Below, piece after piece: positions 11,615 through 23,777 of a stretch of DNA of 64,000 nt. A model generated the notes under the pieces. It ran no database searches and was not told the origin of the DNA. It saw only the letters and a list, made by a program, of their open reading frames with translations. This DNA is from Rosa chinensis (taxonomy: Eukaryota; Streptophyta; Magnoliopsida; Rosales; Rosaceae): positions 53,039,897 through 53,103,896 of the forward strand of contig NC_037088.1 of NCBI RefSeq assembly GCF_002994745.2, written 5' to 3'. Within the stretch, counting starts at the first letter, position 1; each line of letters starts with the position of its first letter. The position numbers were made by a program, and so were the translations under genes.

Positions 11615-12704
11615 AAGATAATTAACCACATTGGTAAATGGGTTATAGTTGATCAGGTGCAAAAGTTAAGGGAACATGTTAATAAGGAAACCACATCAAA
11701 AGGGTGCCTTGCTGCAGATATATATCAGCAACCAGAAGAATAGAAGAAAAAGGGTACCAAAGTCTGCATTTTAGAGAAGCTTGCTTGTGCAACTAACATC
11801 ATCATCATCATCATTGTCTTCAATCATCATCATACATGTTCGGGATAATTAGGCGAAATAGGGAATCAAGTCTTTTTAGTAGTTGTTAGCATTCATTAGG
11901 AGAAGAATTTTAAGGATCATAGGACTTAATCATTCATGTATTGGCTGGCATGGCATGGGGGTGGAAGCTAAATATTGGCTTTGGATTCTACCTCAGATAC
12001 TAATTTACCAGATGATTGTGTCTAGGATGCATAGAGCATCCAATGACATATACCCTCTTGTTTATATTGGAAAAGTGAAGGGATGAAAAAGATTGATTTT
12101 ATATCTTTGAATCCCAGTTTGGTCAAAGCTAGGAGGAGAGCTTGGCCATTTTAACTTGTAATTTTTTTTTGTTTGGTCCACTATTCATGATTGATACTTT
12201 TTGAGATCACAGGATTAGTTGGAAAAATAGAAGATTTGTCTCTCTTATTTCTCTGTTGGTAGATGCTTTTACTGTCACTGGGCAATGTTTAGTCAGTCTG
12301 ATTCAAATTCTTTTGCATAACCAATCTCTTTCGAGCTTTGAAGAATGTGTTTGGCATCCAAGGGTATCTCACAAAAGTTGTCATGCTGGTTTTTCAGAAT
12401 CTGCTTGTTTTTAACTTTTAAAGGTGCAAATTGAAATTCAGGTACACTAGGGAGGAAAATGAAAAGACAAGAGTTAGTAACCTTCTATAGCACATTAGCA
12501 CCATCCAGATTATATTTAAAATTGAAATTAAGGACGGAGTTTGAGAGGGAATTTGGGTGTTCAAGAAAACTAGAGCGCTTTCCTAAATTCTAAATAGTAG
12601 AAAACAAACAAGAATAACAAGCACAAGGGCTTGTACACTAGTGATGCCAACAAATTGTTCATGTTTTAACCAAGAAACTTCGTGTTAAAAAAAGAAGAAG
12701 AGAT
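11615..12704. other. 3' flank of the RRM gene and intergenic
   Basis: The first 200-300 bp are probably 3' UTR and include a CAT microsatellite at about 11799-11833. The remainder contains no recognised gene. Confidence 0.5.
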
Positions 12705-12718
12705 AAAAACAGTTTTGG

Positions 12719-13507
12719 GGTGGCAGCGGGCCTGGGTCTGGGATGGAAGTGGTTGTGGGCTCGGAGCTTGGGCCCATTGGCTCTGACGTTGCAGGTGATG
12801 GACTGGTGGGGCCTGATGGGTTAGTGACTGGTGGGCCTGCATCTTCTATTGCTTTTGAACCTGATGTTGCAGGAAGCACAGCATTTGGGCGTGCGGAAAT
12901 GGTGCCAAGGTGAGTGGAGCTTGCAAAAGGGGCTAAAGCCTAGCTTGGTGGTGATATCTCGTGAATTTCATCTTGATGAACTTGTCAAGGTCCCGGTTAC
13001 TATTGGGAAGATCCCAAAGAAGAAGGGTCGCCCTAGGAGTCGCAGTAACAAGCCCAAGGATCATGATGGAGAACTTTCCAGCAGGAAGACCAACTTGAGG
13101 CTGAGGTTGTTGGATGTTCAAGACTCTGAGGTAGGTACTAGCTCCGACCCTAAGAGGAAGGAGAAAGTACTTGTTTCGGGTTCAACAAAACAAGACATTC
13201 TAGACTCAAGCCTTTGCAGAAGGGGTAATTTCTATATGTTTTTCTAAGACTTTTCTAGTTGATATTTGTACCACAATTGTGTGCCTGACAGATTAGATTA
13301 GATAAATATTTTTTTCTTAGAGGGTGAGATTATTCTTATGTAGTTTTAGGCTTGTTGTTCAGCGAGCGTCTCTTTAGATTTTAATGAGTTTAGTTGTGGC
13401 TTAAATAGGTTATCCGGTTTGTCTAGAAATCTTATATAAGTTCTGTTAAATTCTGGCATGTTTTCATGGCTTGATTATTAATAAAAATCAACCCTATTAA
13501 AAAAATA
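12719..13507 (+). mobile_element. Internally deleted LINE insertion with 14-bp TSD
   Basis: The segment ends in an A-rich tail (13498-13510). It is flanked by a direct repeat AAAAACAGTTTTGG at 12705-12718 and 13508-13521, as expected for target-primed reverse transcription. The coding part resembles the C-terminal portion of a plant LINE ORF1. A Gly/Pro-rich stretch (12719-12915) is interrupted by a frameshift. A basic segment with PKKKGRPRSRS follows and ends at 13247. ORF2 (endonuclease and reverse transcriptase) is absent: ORF1 sequence joins the 3' tail directly. The copy could move only in trans. Confidence 0.7.
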
Positions 13508-13693
13508 AAAAACAGTTTTGGTAGTGTGAAGATCTTTAGTTCTTTACCATGTTCCACATGGTGTCAAAATCCAATTCTAGTTATTCAATTTGTTGGTTGG
13601 TTGACTCTATTTTATGGTTAAAAGCGTTATAACACCCATGCATGAGGACAATAAAATTAAATTTATATCAACTATCTAGATTATACTCATAAA

Positions 13694-15010
13694 AAATGAG
13701 GTCTAAGGAACGGAAAAAAAAAAAAAAAAAAAAAAAAAAAACCCTAAAGAGATGAAAACCCTTCTCTCTCTTATTGTGCTCATTCTTGCACTCCCACTAC
13801 TACTGCCTCCCTGTGTCTGCGATTCTCAAGCCGATTCTGGCCGACTTCCAATTCCAAGGCCTTTGGGTCCGATTCTCCCCTCAGCTTCAAGACGTCTTCG
13901 TCCCCCACCTATCGTTCATTCTGATGAACTTCTTCTACCTCTTCACATTGATCCTGGGGTCGTGGCCTTTGATGGCACTGATCATGGGGTGCCTGGTTCA
14001 TTTGGACCGCTCCCTTGGGCTGGTGGCTCGAGTATTTGGTCGCGACTGAATATCAATGGCAGGGTGGACAATTTTATGCTCAGCGATGGCTTGCAGTCGC
14101 GGTGGCGGTCGGAATATGAGTGGAGATATGATTTTCAGACCTTTGAACTAAAGAAGCAGTTCGGGTATCCCGAACTCGATTTTGAAGAAAAATAATTTGC
14201 ACCCTACTTTGGGAAGGTGGATGGATGCGAGTTTGCATTGTTTCATTGCCAGAGCTGTGTCCCAGGCTATGGCTACGCCGATATTGCAGTCAGGCTGACA
14301 GAGAGTGTGTCTGGGCTTGGTGATGGCGTTGCAGTCGAATAGGATGATGCCCTATTTGGCGTGGTGTGGACATTGGGGTTTGATCGGTTTAATCCGAGAA
14401 TTGTTATAGAAGATGGTGTTGGCCAAGTCATGGCTCCACCTGCAACCTGGCAGAGGATGGGAGGAGCCGGTGCTGCAAAACAGGCCATTGGCGTTAGACC
14501 TCTAAGAGCTTGGGTGCCCTTTGAAATTGGGGTATTCATTGTTCCCTGGACTAGCTTATGGGCCCATGTTCCAATTAATGTTTGGGTTTTGCATTTGGGC
14601 TCTTGGTAGTTAGTTTGGAGCCTTACACTAGGGTGGTTTTTTACTATTAGTTATGGGTCTTGCGGGTCAGAAGTAAGGGTGAAAATAAACAAAGCCTTCT
14701 AAACTGGCAAAAGCTGCTGCTGAAGATGTTATGAGGCTGTTTTACACAACCAAACCTCCTAGCCCTAGCTTGATGGGAAAAAATATAGATAGGTGTGGTA
14801 GGGGCCTTTATACTATGTCTTATTATTCTCCATAGTTTATAGGCTCACTTCAAATAAGTGAGCGATTAGTTCGAATATAGATGGTCTGTTTCTACGTATC
14901 ACAGTAGTTCTCTTACTACAACTTCTTGATCTGTCTAGTTGAAGACAACAAAAAGATATGTAATGGTCATCTTGGCATGCGTTAATGAAATCCACATTTA
15001 AAAAAAAAAA
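13694..15010 (+). mobile_element. Retroposed segment (LINE-family tail), about 1.3 kb
   Basis: The segment is missing from the sister duplication unit near 15530, which therefore shows the approximate empty site. It starts near an A-run (13714-13741) and ends in a poly-A run at 15000-15011. The last 200 bp match the LINE tail seen at about 22490-23375 (shared GTCTGTTTCTACGTA-like, ACTTCTTG.CTGTCTA and GATATGTAATGG-like blocks). It contains the open frame at 13752-14195 and then degenerate coding-like sequence to about 14610. Confidence 0.6.
13752..14195 (+). CDS. Hypothetical protein with signal peptide, inside retroposed DNA
   Basis: An open frame of 147 codons. Residues 1-23 form a clear hydrophobic signal peptide (Lys2, then a Leu/Ile/Val-rich core, ending PPCVCDS). 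A Pro/Arg-rich segment follows, then an acidic, aromatic C-terminal part containing WRSEYEWRYDFQTF. I do not recognise a family. It lies entirely within a segment that is absent from the sister duplication, and poly-A runs bound it. It may therefore be a captured or retroposed gene fragment, or an accidental frame of LINE origin. Expression is not evident from the sequence. Confidence 0.3.
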   Translation: MKTLLSLIVLILALPLLLPPCVCDSQADSGRLPIPRPLGPILPSASRRLRPPPIVHSDELLLPLHIDPGVVAFDGTDHGVPGSFGPLPWAGGSSIWSRLNINGRVDNFMLSDGLQSRWRSEYEWRYDFQTFELKKQFGYPELDFEEK

Positions 15011-15690
15011 AGGTTGATAGTCAAATTAAGATGATTATGAGAAGAAAGGTGAATGCTCGGGTGGGGAACAGTTAGTTATTAGGGCAGCTTTTATCATTCT
15101 ACCTTTGAACATATATTATACAAAATGTTGATATGACTTCTACTTTCAAAACTTTTTTCCTTAGAGGGTGAGATTATTCTTACGTAGTTTTAGGCTTGTT
15201 GTTCAGCAGGCGTCCATTTAGATCTTAATGAGTTTAATTGTGGCTTAGATAGGTTATTCAGTTTGTCCCAGAACCTTATATAAGTTCTGTTAAATTCTGG
15301 TATGTTTTTATGGCTTGATTATTAATAAAAATCAACCCTATTAAAAAAAAAAAAAACAGTTTCGGTAGTGTGAAGATCTTTAGTTCTTTACCATGTTCCA
15401 CATGGTGTCAAAATCCAATTCTAGTTATTGGATTTGTTGGTTGGTTGACTCTGTTAAAAGCGTTATAACACCCATGCATGAGGACAATAAAATTAAATTT
15501 ATATCGACTATCTAGATTATACTCATAATAAAGAGAATAAAGGTTGATAGTCAAATTAAGATGATTATGAGAAGAAAGGTGAATGTTCGGGTGGGAAACG
15601 GTTAGTTATTAGGGCATCTTTTATCATTCTACCTTTGAACATATTATACAAAATGTTGAGAGGACTTCTACGTTCAAAACTTTAAATCGC

Positions 15691-16200
15691 CTTCTATTTT
15701 GTTAGGTATATATTCGGGCCAAACAGCCCAAACAAATTAGACAAACTCAAGCCTACATGACTTGCTCACTAATCACAGATCGAACTTTGCAACTCTACGA
15801 CTGGGATTCAAATTCGAGATATTCTTAATGGATGTGGTTACAGGCTCGTCAATCTAGTTCTAGATCATATTTGATTCATTGCTTAGTGAAATTGATGATT
15901 GATTATGTTTTGGAACCTCATTTTCAACCAAACAATCGAGAACCACCTAACATTCGAGAAACTCACTATCTTGCTCGCTTCTTCGACTTTATTTCTTTCA
16001 ACCGTCCTCCGAAGTGATACATATAGCAGTTTTATTTTTCAGTCCTCAATGCAAACGATGTCGTTTTCATCTACATCAAAACATATTAACCACTTTTGGG
16101 TTATGGACCTTTTGACTTGTCAGTCCACATTCTTCAAATGGGCTTCAGAGATATGAGGGAGCCCATTTAAGCGCCTTTAAAAACCTAGACCTCGCTAGAA
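15691..16200. other. Intergenic, with P1 promoter at the right end
   Basis: No supported gene. Short plus-strand frames at 15832-16156 lack family signatures. The last about 100 bp belong to the P1 promoter. Confidence 0.5.
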
Positions 16201-16216
16201 AATCAGAAACCCTAAA
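16134..16216 (+). promoter_or_regulatory. Site II and telo-box motifs of a ribosomal protein promoter
   Basis: TGGGCT near 16139, its reverse AGCCCA near 16161, and a telo-box AAACCCTAA at 16208-16216 precede the P1 leader. This pairing is typical of plant ribosomal protein and other growth-related genes, where TCP factors bind site II elements. Sites were identified by motif only. Confidence 0.6.
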
Positions 16217-16396
16217 GCAGAGCCATTGTGGTGTTGCAGCAGCCGCAGAGCACTCTTAAGCACAATCACTCTCAGATCTCATCTTCCTCAGGTAAACCCA
16301 CCTCTCCCTCCCTCCCAATTCCCCAAAGGTTTAGCGTTCATTTGTTCACTGTAAGAGTATTAATTCTGGTTCTGGTTTGTGGTTTATTGCAGAGCC

Positions 16397-17022
16397 ATGT
16401 CGATTTCAGAGATTGCTTGCACTTACGCCGCTTTGATCCTCCACGACGATGGCATCCCCATCACTGTATGCTTCGTTTCCTTCTCTGCTTGATATTTTCA
16501 TAAAAAGTTCGGATTTTTTGAGTTAATGGTTATTGGGTTATCTGTGCTGGGTAGAAATTGTTGTTGTTTTTTTCTAAGCTGTTATTGTTTAATCTATGTT
16601 TGTGGGTTGGTTGTGTGTTTGTGTTCTGAGGCTGTTGTTATGGTTGATTGGTTGTTATAGGCTGAGAAGATTGCCGCTTTGGTCAAAGCTGCCAATGTCT
16701 CTGTGGAGTCCTACTGGCCTGGTTTGTTTGCCAAGCTTGCTGAGAAGAGAGACATCGGTGACCTCATCTTGAATGTTGGTGCCGGAGGCGGTGGCGGTGC
16801 TGTTGCCGTTGCTGCCCCAGGTGCAGGCGCCGCCGCCCCTGCTGCAGCTGCTCCAGTGGAAGAGAAGAAGGTAGTCGAATTATTCTTATGAGATTATGGA
16901 ATTTGTTTCTGTGGTTGAGTTTTTGAGGGGTTATCTGATATGGGTTCTTTGTTTGTTTGATTTTGCAGGAGGAGCCAAAGGAAGAGAGTGATGAAGATAT
17001 GGGATTCAGCTTGTTCGACTAG
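16397..17022 (+). CDS. RPP1: 60S acidic ribosomal protein P1
   Basis: Three coding exons (16397-16465, 16661-16870, 16969-17022) give 110 aa, normal for P1. The N-terminal helical dimerisation domain begins [19 protein letters not shown] central Gly/Ala-rich hinge ([15 protein letters not shown]) and an acidic linker follow. The C-terminus is the universal P-protein tail [11 protein letters not shown], which recruits elongation factors to the ribosomal stalk. P1 works in the cytosol as a P1-P2 pair bound to P0. A leader intron is likely (donor near 16291, acceptor just before AGCC-ATG). The gene is convergent with the starch synthase gene downstream. Confidence 0.96.
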
Positions 17023-18064
17023 GAGCTCCTTTCAGAATTATAAGCAGTGATTTTATGTTTCAGAACTTGTAGTACTTTTGAGACGATTTTACTTTATTTA
17101 ATCTACTAGGGTTTCTCCCTTTTGGTTTTGGAATTGTGTATTGGTGAAGACAGATTGTTCAGAGAGTCATGAGTTTCTGGGCATTCATCTTAATTTTGAA
17201 TATTTGCGTTTAAGCTTCGTGATATATAATTATGTTGCCCAAAGATTTACCTGCATGTGGTTGCTTGAGAGTATTGATGTGTTATGCATATAACTTGGGG
17301 TAGAATATACAAATTGCATGACTTAAGGCTATGGTTGATTCTCTGTCAGAGTGAAATTTCGTAGTGGCTTAATCTTTTAAGGAGCTAGGACTTTGATTGT
17401 GTTTGGGTTTTAGGTTTTCTAAACCATGGTAGAATAGTCTTGAGATGGATGAGAGCTAGAATCAATCCTTTCATGTGTGTGGGACACAAGTTACCGGAGT
17501 TTGAAAGCTGAATGGTGCCTGAATTGTTTGTTGTCCATAACAGCCATCACCTCTGCTCTTAGGTTTTATGTTTTCTCCGTCCAATTTGTGTTCTTATGGT
17601 CTTCTGCCACGAGTAGGCTGGTCACACATTTTTGAATTGGCCAGTGTTTAAACCCTGGAACATAAGTAGACCTTGTGGTGAATGGTAAAGCTGATTTGGT
17701 GTTTAAAACCCTGAACCCATTGGCATAAACTGTTTGGTGTTTAAACCCCTAAACCCATATTGCCTTAATTGTGGAGTTGGTGTTTTGCTTGATTAATTAC
17801 GGTTTGGTGCAAAATACAAGAAAAGATAGATACAAATTAGAACAAAAAATATTGATTTTCATTTGCACTACTAGCTATTAGGCTGTGCGGTGAGAGCCAC
17901 AACTGCCTGCAGAAACTAGGCTACGGTTTCACTTATTAATTATATACTTATGCCTCCACAACTGCATAATCTTTGTCACAATACACTCAAGGCGGGTCAG
18001 TTCGGACAGCAGATTCTGTTCCGTGTTCACAAAACTGAATCAACAGGTTGAACTCGTTTTGTTT
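17023..18064. other. Convergent 3' flanks of P1 and GBSSI
   Basis: Contains the P1 3' UTR (about 17023-17130) and, at the right, the GBSSI 3' UTR. The middle shows loose repeats of GTTTAAACCC-type sequence near 17645-17755. No gene was recognised. Confidence 0.5.
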
Positions 18065-21000
18065 TCATGGCGTTGCGACATTTTCCTTGGAGAGGGGTGC
18101 AATTTCTTCACCGTCACCATCTAGTCCGGGTTCGCTGTCAGCAACACCCAAACTTAGCAGCACTTCTTCCCACTTCTTAGCAGGTCCCTGTCCCAATGTG
18201 CCACAATCGCATTAGATATGGAATATCGAGATTCTATGGAATGGATTATCCATGATTTTCATGTATCATACCTTCCATGAGAAATCTTGAGACATGCAGT
18301 TCTTAATGATCTCAGCAAAAGCCGGAGTTCCATAAGTTCTAAGAGCTCTTGTAACAGTTGTGGCCACAGCTTGTACATCCACAGGATCAACAACGTCACA
18401 CTGAAAGATTTATAAAGATTTATTTCTAAGGCTGAAGCTCACACTAACGTAATTGAAACTCAGTGCGAACCTAAAGAAAAATATGTATTACCTCGACATT
18501 GAAACTTCCCATCTGAAATCCTGTGAATCCTTCTTTAACAGTGTCTACCAACCCGCCAGTTGATGCAACAATGGGAACCTGCAAAAAGCAGGGGTGAATT
18601 AGTAATAGCCACCCAGTTAGAAAAAACAGTATGCTAATTCGAAGGAAGAACTTCTTGGAGGCACGGATCTTACAGTTCCATAACGCATAGCATGCAACTG
18701 AATGAGACCACAAGGCTCAAATCTGCTGGGAATCAACATAAAATCAGCTCCGGCTGTTATCATATGGGCCAGAGGAACGTTAAATTTTGCTACTCCTCGA
18801 GCTTTGTCAGGGTATTCTTCTTCCAATTGGAGAAGCTGCTTCTCCATTGGTTTTTTGCCAGTCCCCTGAGAGAATTGCAGAATGCAGCTTAGGTTAGTAT
18901 AGATATAGCTTTTTAGTAATTAGGATGAAAAATTTGCAAAAGGGGGAAAACATCTTCCATGTCTGGTACTTACAAGAACTATAATCTGAACATTCTCTTT
19001 GATGAAGTGGGGAATCGCTTCTATAAGAATATCTGAACCCTTCTGCTCTTCAAGCCTACCAATGAAACCTATTACAGGGATGTTCTTATCCACTGGCAAA
19101 CCGACTTCTGCTTGGAGGGCTTCTTTCAAAATAGGCTTTGCATCCGTCACCTAAGCAAGCCAAACTTCAAAAACTTGCCATATAAATCAAAGAATCTGTT
19201 CATGGAATTTCAAGATTAATAATTGTTCTTACCGTTGTCGCATCATATTTGACATCTGTATACTTGTCAGTTAACGGGTTCCATTCCTGGACATCCATGC
19301 CATTTACTATACCAAGAATTCCAGTTTTCCGAATAATGTTATCCAATTCGACTCCTTTCTCAATTGAAGAAAGAAGTTCTTTGGCGTAGTACGGGCTAAC
19401 GGTCAAGACCTTGTCAGATTCTAAGATTCCAGCTTTCATCCAGTTAATTTTCCTCCCTTTCACTGGTTTGTCAAAGCTGTAGAATTGGAATGAGTCATAC
19501 TCAAGATGCAATCATATGATACCACTATTCTATTGTGCCCAGAAAACCATACCCATCAATGAAGTCAAAGGAGCTTTTAAATGCAGCTGGCAGATTGAGA
19601 AGTGAGAAGTCTGCGAATGCAAATCTGCCTTGGTATGCAATGTTGTGAATGCAAAAGGCTACCTGTAACAAGATTGGCACACTACCTTAAGGAATTGCAT
19701 ATGACAGGAATGGGCAGAAGACAAATCGGTTTACACCAGTCACTTACTTTGGCACTCTTGTATATTCCTTTGCATTGATATATGGCTTTCAGGTAGCATG
19801 GGAGGAGGGCTGTGTGCCAGTCATTGGCAATGAAAACAACATCTTCTCCTGCATGTAGGAAGTTCATAGTATCAATTCATAAATGATTTTTATTATTTTA
19901 TATAGTCAGTATTGGTTTAGAGAATTGTAGTTGAGTTTTCCTACCATATGGTCCTGAAAAATATTTGTTGCTGGTAAGATTCAGAACTCTCGGTGCCTCT
20001 AGAGCTGCCTAAAACATATAAGTTTATACAATCATCAGAATTGAACATAAAATTGCAGGAAAGAAAAAGAAATCAGTAAGGACAGGTATAAGATGCAAGG
20101 ATTGATATACCATTTCCTAACAGCTTAAGAGTAACTAAGAGTATATGCAACACAAATTAGAAACTTTAGGCAAAAATCCACAAGGCAATCTCTTCAGCAA
20201 AAGCTGCCCTTTCGACCACTTCTCACTTAGAACCAAACACCTACACAACCATTTACTGATGTATGATGCAATCACTTGTGCAAGAAGCCTAAATCTTTAA
20301 TTACAAAAAGCATCGTACATAGCTACATATAGTGGTGCCATAGGAGATTAACCGCATATCTAAAACCTTTTTGTGGTCATCTCTTGCATATTTAATGAAA
20401 GATCAACTTCACAGAGTAAATTTCAGAGGATTCCAATAACACATGCAAGCACAAAGTGACGAAGATGGAGATTATACCTGGCATAACATGCTGAATCTAA
20501 GTTGGTTGTCTGTGTAATCCTTACCAGCCCTAGGCCCATATATTTTCGATGCAGTTTTCCCCCATACCTTGAAAAACCAGAGTCACCAAGACACCAAATT
20601 AAAGTTTGTCCCTTTTCCAACTAATCAAACTATTCGACTTCAGAAACAACAATGACCCAAAAGACCAACCTTTTCGAGAAACAGCGGGTGATCCACAAAA
20701 ACACGATCAACCCCTCGTTTGTGGCAGTGAAAAAACCGAACCGTCTCAATCTTCTGTCCTACTTTAAGCTACATACACATCATCAATGTCAAAAAAATTG
20801 AAGAGTTCATATCTAAATCCCGAAGTAGATTATATAACTACACACACCTCTACTGTCACTTCTGTATCCCATGCATCTTTGTACTGATCATAACGCGGTG
20901 AAACAGTCATCACACGGTGCCCATTTGCCTGAAAATTGATCATGTTCACTGGTCATGCTCTCATTGATCAATATATATATAATTTGGTAGTCAAAAACAA

Positions 21001-21352
21001 AGAATTGAAGGAAACAAAGGGAACTTACAGCCATAGCTGGTGGGAGACCTCCAAGAACATCTCCAAGTCCACCAGTCTTGCTCCATGGACCAACCTCTGC
21101 ACCCACAAACACCAAATTCATCCCACTCCCACATACAATAGCACCCGAACGCTTCGAACTCCGAGTGTTCAATTTCCTCATTGCAATCGATTTCGCAGTC
21201 GCTACGTTCAAAGCTCTCAACCCATTATGAGTCGGGGCCTGCTTCCCAAAACCCAAGTTCTGAAACGTCGGTTTAGCCTCTGGGGAAGATGACACGCCGT
21301 AGTTGACATGAGCGCTTGTGGAAGTGAAGCTTGAAGCAGTGACAGTTGCCAT
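18065..21352 (-). CDS. GBSSI: Granule-bound starch synthase I, chloroplastic/amyloplastic
   Basis: Thirteen coding exons, minus strand: 21352-21029, 20928-20848, 20768-20670, 20567-20478, 20008-19945, 19848-19748, 19662-19553, 19476-19233, 19150-18974, 18865-18674, 18578-18492, 18400-18272 and 18187-18065. They sum to 1821 bp, or 606 aa, the usual GBSSI length. Residues 1 to about 75 are a Ser/Thr-rich plastid transit peptide. The ADP-glucose-binding KTGGL is at residues 92-96 and the second GT5 signature STGGLVDTV lies near the C-terminus. The enzyme elongates amylose within starch granules; loss gives the waxy phenotype. All junctions are GT-AG, the frame is intact and nothing suggests pseudogenisation. 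A leader intron is likely (donor near 21461, acceptor near 21371). Confidence 0.97.
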
Positions 21353-22480
21353 TAATGGCTAGCAATGATCTGAAAAAGAGTAGAACTTTTGAGAAACTAG
21401 ATCACTGTAAAGTTAGGAGAAAGCAATCATCAGCAAAAGGGAAACAGAAAGCTCACCTACCTAGACAAGGCTGCAGTGAATGAGTTCTTGTTCTTCTTCT
21501 TGACCAAAATGCTCAGGTGCCGAACACTCTGGGGCTTTAAAGCAAGTGGTCAAGAGGGTGTGGGTGTAATTTCCAGTTTTCACATGGCGACTAAAAGATC
21601 TTTGTTGAGGGGTTCGAAATGGCTAGGACCTCAAGATTCATTTGCGGTCTACAAGTTCCTGAGTTGCGGACCCAGTTTGCAAAACGCATGGTGGAATATG
21701 CTCAAAGAATTTCTCGTGTGCAAATTGTTCCTGGACTGATGTTCAAGTAGTAGGGCAGGGAGTTGGGTCAATGTCTGTCCACGTCCGGCTCCGTACAACC
21801 TTATTAGAAGAGAAATTTCATTCGTAATCAAAGATTACAATGAGTAAGGATCGACAATCAACATGGATGTGATAAAACGAAATTTTACTCACACTAGACA
21901 TCAGACTGAAAGTCCAAACATACTGTTGGAATCCAGAAAACCCCGACTCTAAACAAAGTGTAAAAGCTGATTAACAATACTTCTTTAACAAGACAATGCT
22001 AATTTTTATTTTCCTCTCGTCTTGTAAGTCGTCAACTACAAACTTGAACTAAATAATAATAAAAAACTATCGCACAACGCCTTTATGGCAAAGTCAATTA
22101 AACATAACTTCACTTTATAACCCTTACACAGGAATAGTGCATCCTTGACATCTCATCTCTCGTCTAGCCAAGAAGACCAATTAAACCATACAATCTGCCA
22201 ACACAAACTCGCCACCCAGACTCTAGAGTCCACCCAACCAATCATTTGATCGACCAAACATATACTCTTTATGATTCCGACCTGATGAAATTGGATTGTT
22301 GGAAACCCAGACTTGGGACTGCGGTAAACCCAAAACTACCACCACCCTACTATCGACACCTTCTCTCGCTTGTACCATCTCAGATACACCAAAACCGGGT
22401 ATGGAAATACCAAATGCAAACCCTCCTCCACCCCTCAAGTTCGCATTTAAATTTTTCGAGCTTATATATTTTTAACCAAT
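21353..22480. other. GBSSI leader/promoter and intergenic
   Basis: 21353 to about 21520 holds the probable two-part 5' UTR of GBSSI. The rest shows no recognised gene; a short minus-strand frame at 22223-22438 has no clear family. Confidence 0.4.
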
Positions 22481-22489
22481 TTGAGTCTC

Positions 22490-23375
22490 GTATATAACTT
22501 TTATAAGGTTCATAAACAACATGTATGTGAGACAAAGGAGGGTCTTTTGTCTTTTACAATAAATTCCTTGTATTTAGGAAGCTAAGCACCAATGTGCACT
22601 CTATGTTTCTCTAGCGCCTTTGGAGTAGTACCAAAGCAGTGGCGGAGCCCGAAAATGATCTCAACTGGGGCACTCAAAAGTTTAAAAAAAAAAAAAATTT
22701 TAAAATGAAACTTAAACTTAAAATATATCAAAATTGTAATTAGAATAAGGTTAGGGAAAGATCAATATTTATTTTTGTACTAAAAAAGATCAATATTTTT
22801 TTAGATTACATATTTTATTAATCAAACTTATAGTTTTTAGATTTTAGACAATTTTTCATAATGAAAATATAATTTATCTTTGAACTTTAAAACTATATGA
22901 AAGAATACTATTAATTTTTTTTTCTGAGAAGAAATAATGGTATTAATGTTAGAAAAAGAAAGAAATAAAAAAACAATTAGCACATTGCTGAGAATAAATA
23001 ATAGTATTAATGTTGAAAAAACAAAAGAAAGAGAAAAAAAATAGCAGATTGCTGCTACCAGCAATCGTACCAAGAACCAGCCCAAGATAAGAATAAGCCT
23101 CTACCACTACAGCAAGACAGCACTCAGAGTTATAATGAAACCAAATTTGTATATATATAAAAATCTCACTGGGGCACGGGACCCACCGTGCCCCAACGTG
23201 GCTCCGCCCCTGTACCAAAGGAGGGTCTTGAATGTATAATGAGTATGTCTATTTCTACGTACCACTTGTGGATACTACTACTAACTTCTTGTCTGTCTAT
23301 TTCCTTAAATGACAATGGAATGGTATGTAACGGCATATTCTGGCTTGTGATTCATACTATTTCCCCTTGAACGAA
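22490..23375 (+). mobile_element. LINE 3'-tail fragment split by a hAT element
   Basis: The left part (about 22490-22628) and right part (23221-23375) join to a sequence resembling the LINE tail at 14800-15011, and the right part ends in a poly-A run at about 23371-23380. No coding sequence is left. The interruption is the hAT element at 22637-23212. Confidence 0.5.
22637..23212. mobile_element. Non-autonomous hAT element, 8-bp TSD
   Basis: The terminal inverted repeats are CAGTGGCGGAGCC at the left and GGCTCCGCCCCTG at the right, the common plant hAT end. A perfect 8-bp target duplication TACCAAAG flanks it at 22629-22636 and 23213-23220. The 576-bp interior is AT-rich and encodes no transposase. 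Subterminal CTGGGGCAC repeats occur at both sides. Confidence 0.9.
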
Positions 23376-23777
23376 AAAAAAAATGATCATGAGACAAATC
23401 GTGTTATATTTGAATAAGCTTGCTTGTTGGAGTGCGGCATTACTAAAACATTGTTCATAAAACTCGGCTTTTCCTTTAATAAATTTCAATAACCAAATGT
23501 TTAACTTAATTTATTCAAATTGGAGATCAAGTGATTAAAAATTCTCCGAGTGCACAACTTAAAATATGATTTCTTCATGACTTTTTTTTTAGACAGAAAC
23601 AAAACAAGAAAAAAACTACAGAGAGAAACCTCTAGGCACTCCCCCACTCAGCTGATCTAAATAGAAAGCATGTGACAAAAAAAGGGGGAGACAATGGTGC
23701 CAAACTGCTGCAAAACGATTCTGAAGATCAAAGTTTGCTAATTTGTCTGCCACAAAATTAGGTTCCCTGAAAATATG

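Larger units (their letters stand above)
13310..15690 (+). repeat. Tandem duplication (unit about 530 bp), first unit split by a later insertion
   Basis: Unit 1 is 13310-13693 plus about 15011-15160, and unit 2 is about 15161-15690. Both units start TTCTTAGAGGGTGAG or its variant. They share the LINE 3' tail, its flank (CAGTTTTGGTAGTGTGAAG; CAGTTTCGG in unit 2) and the block GGTTGATAGTCAAATTAAG, and end TTCAAAACTTT. Unit 2 is continuous across the point where unit 1 carries about 1.3 kb of extra DNA. Confidence 0.8.
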
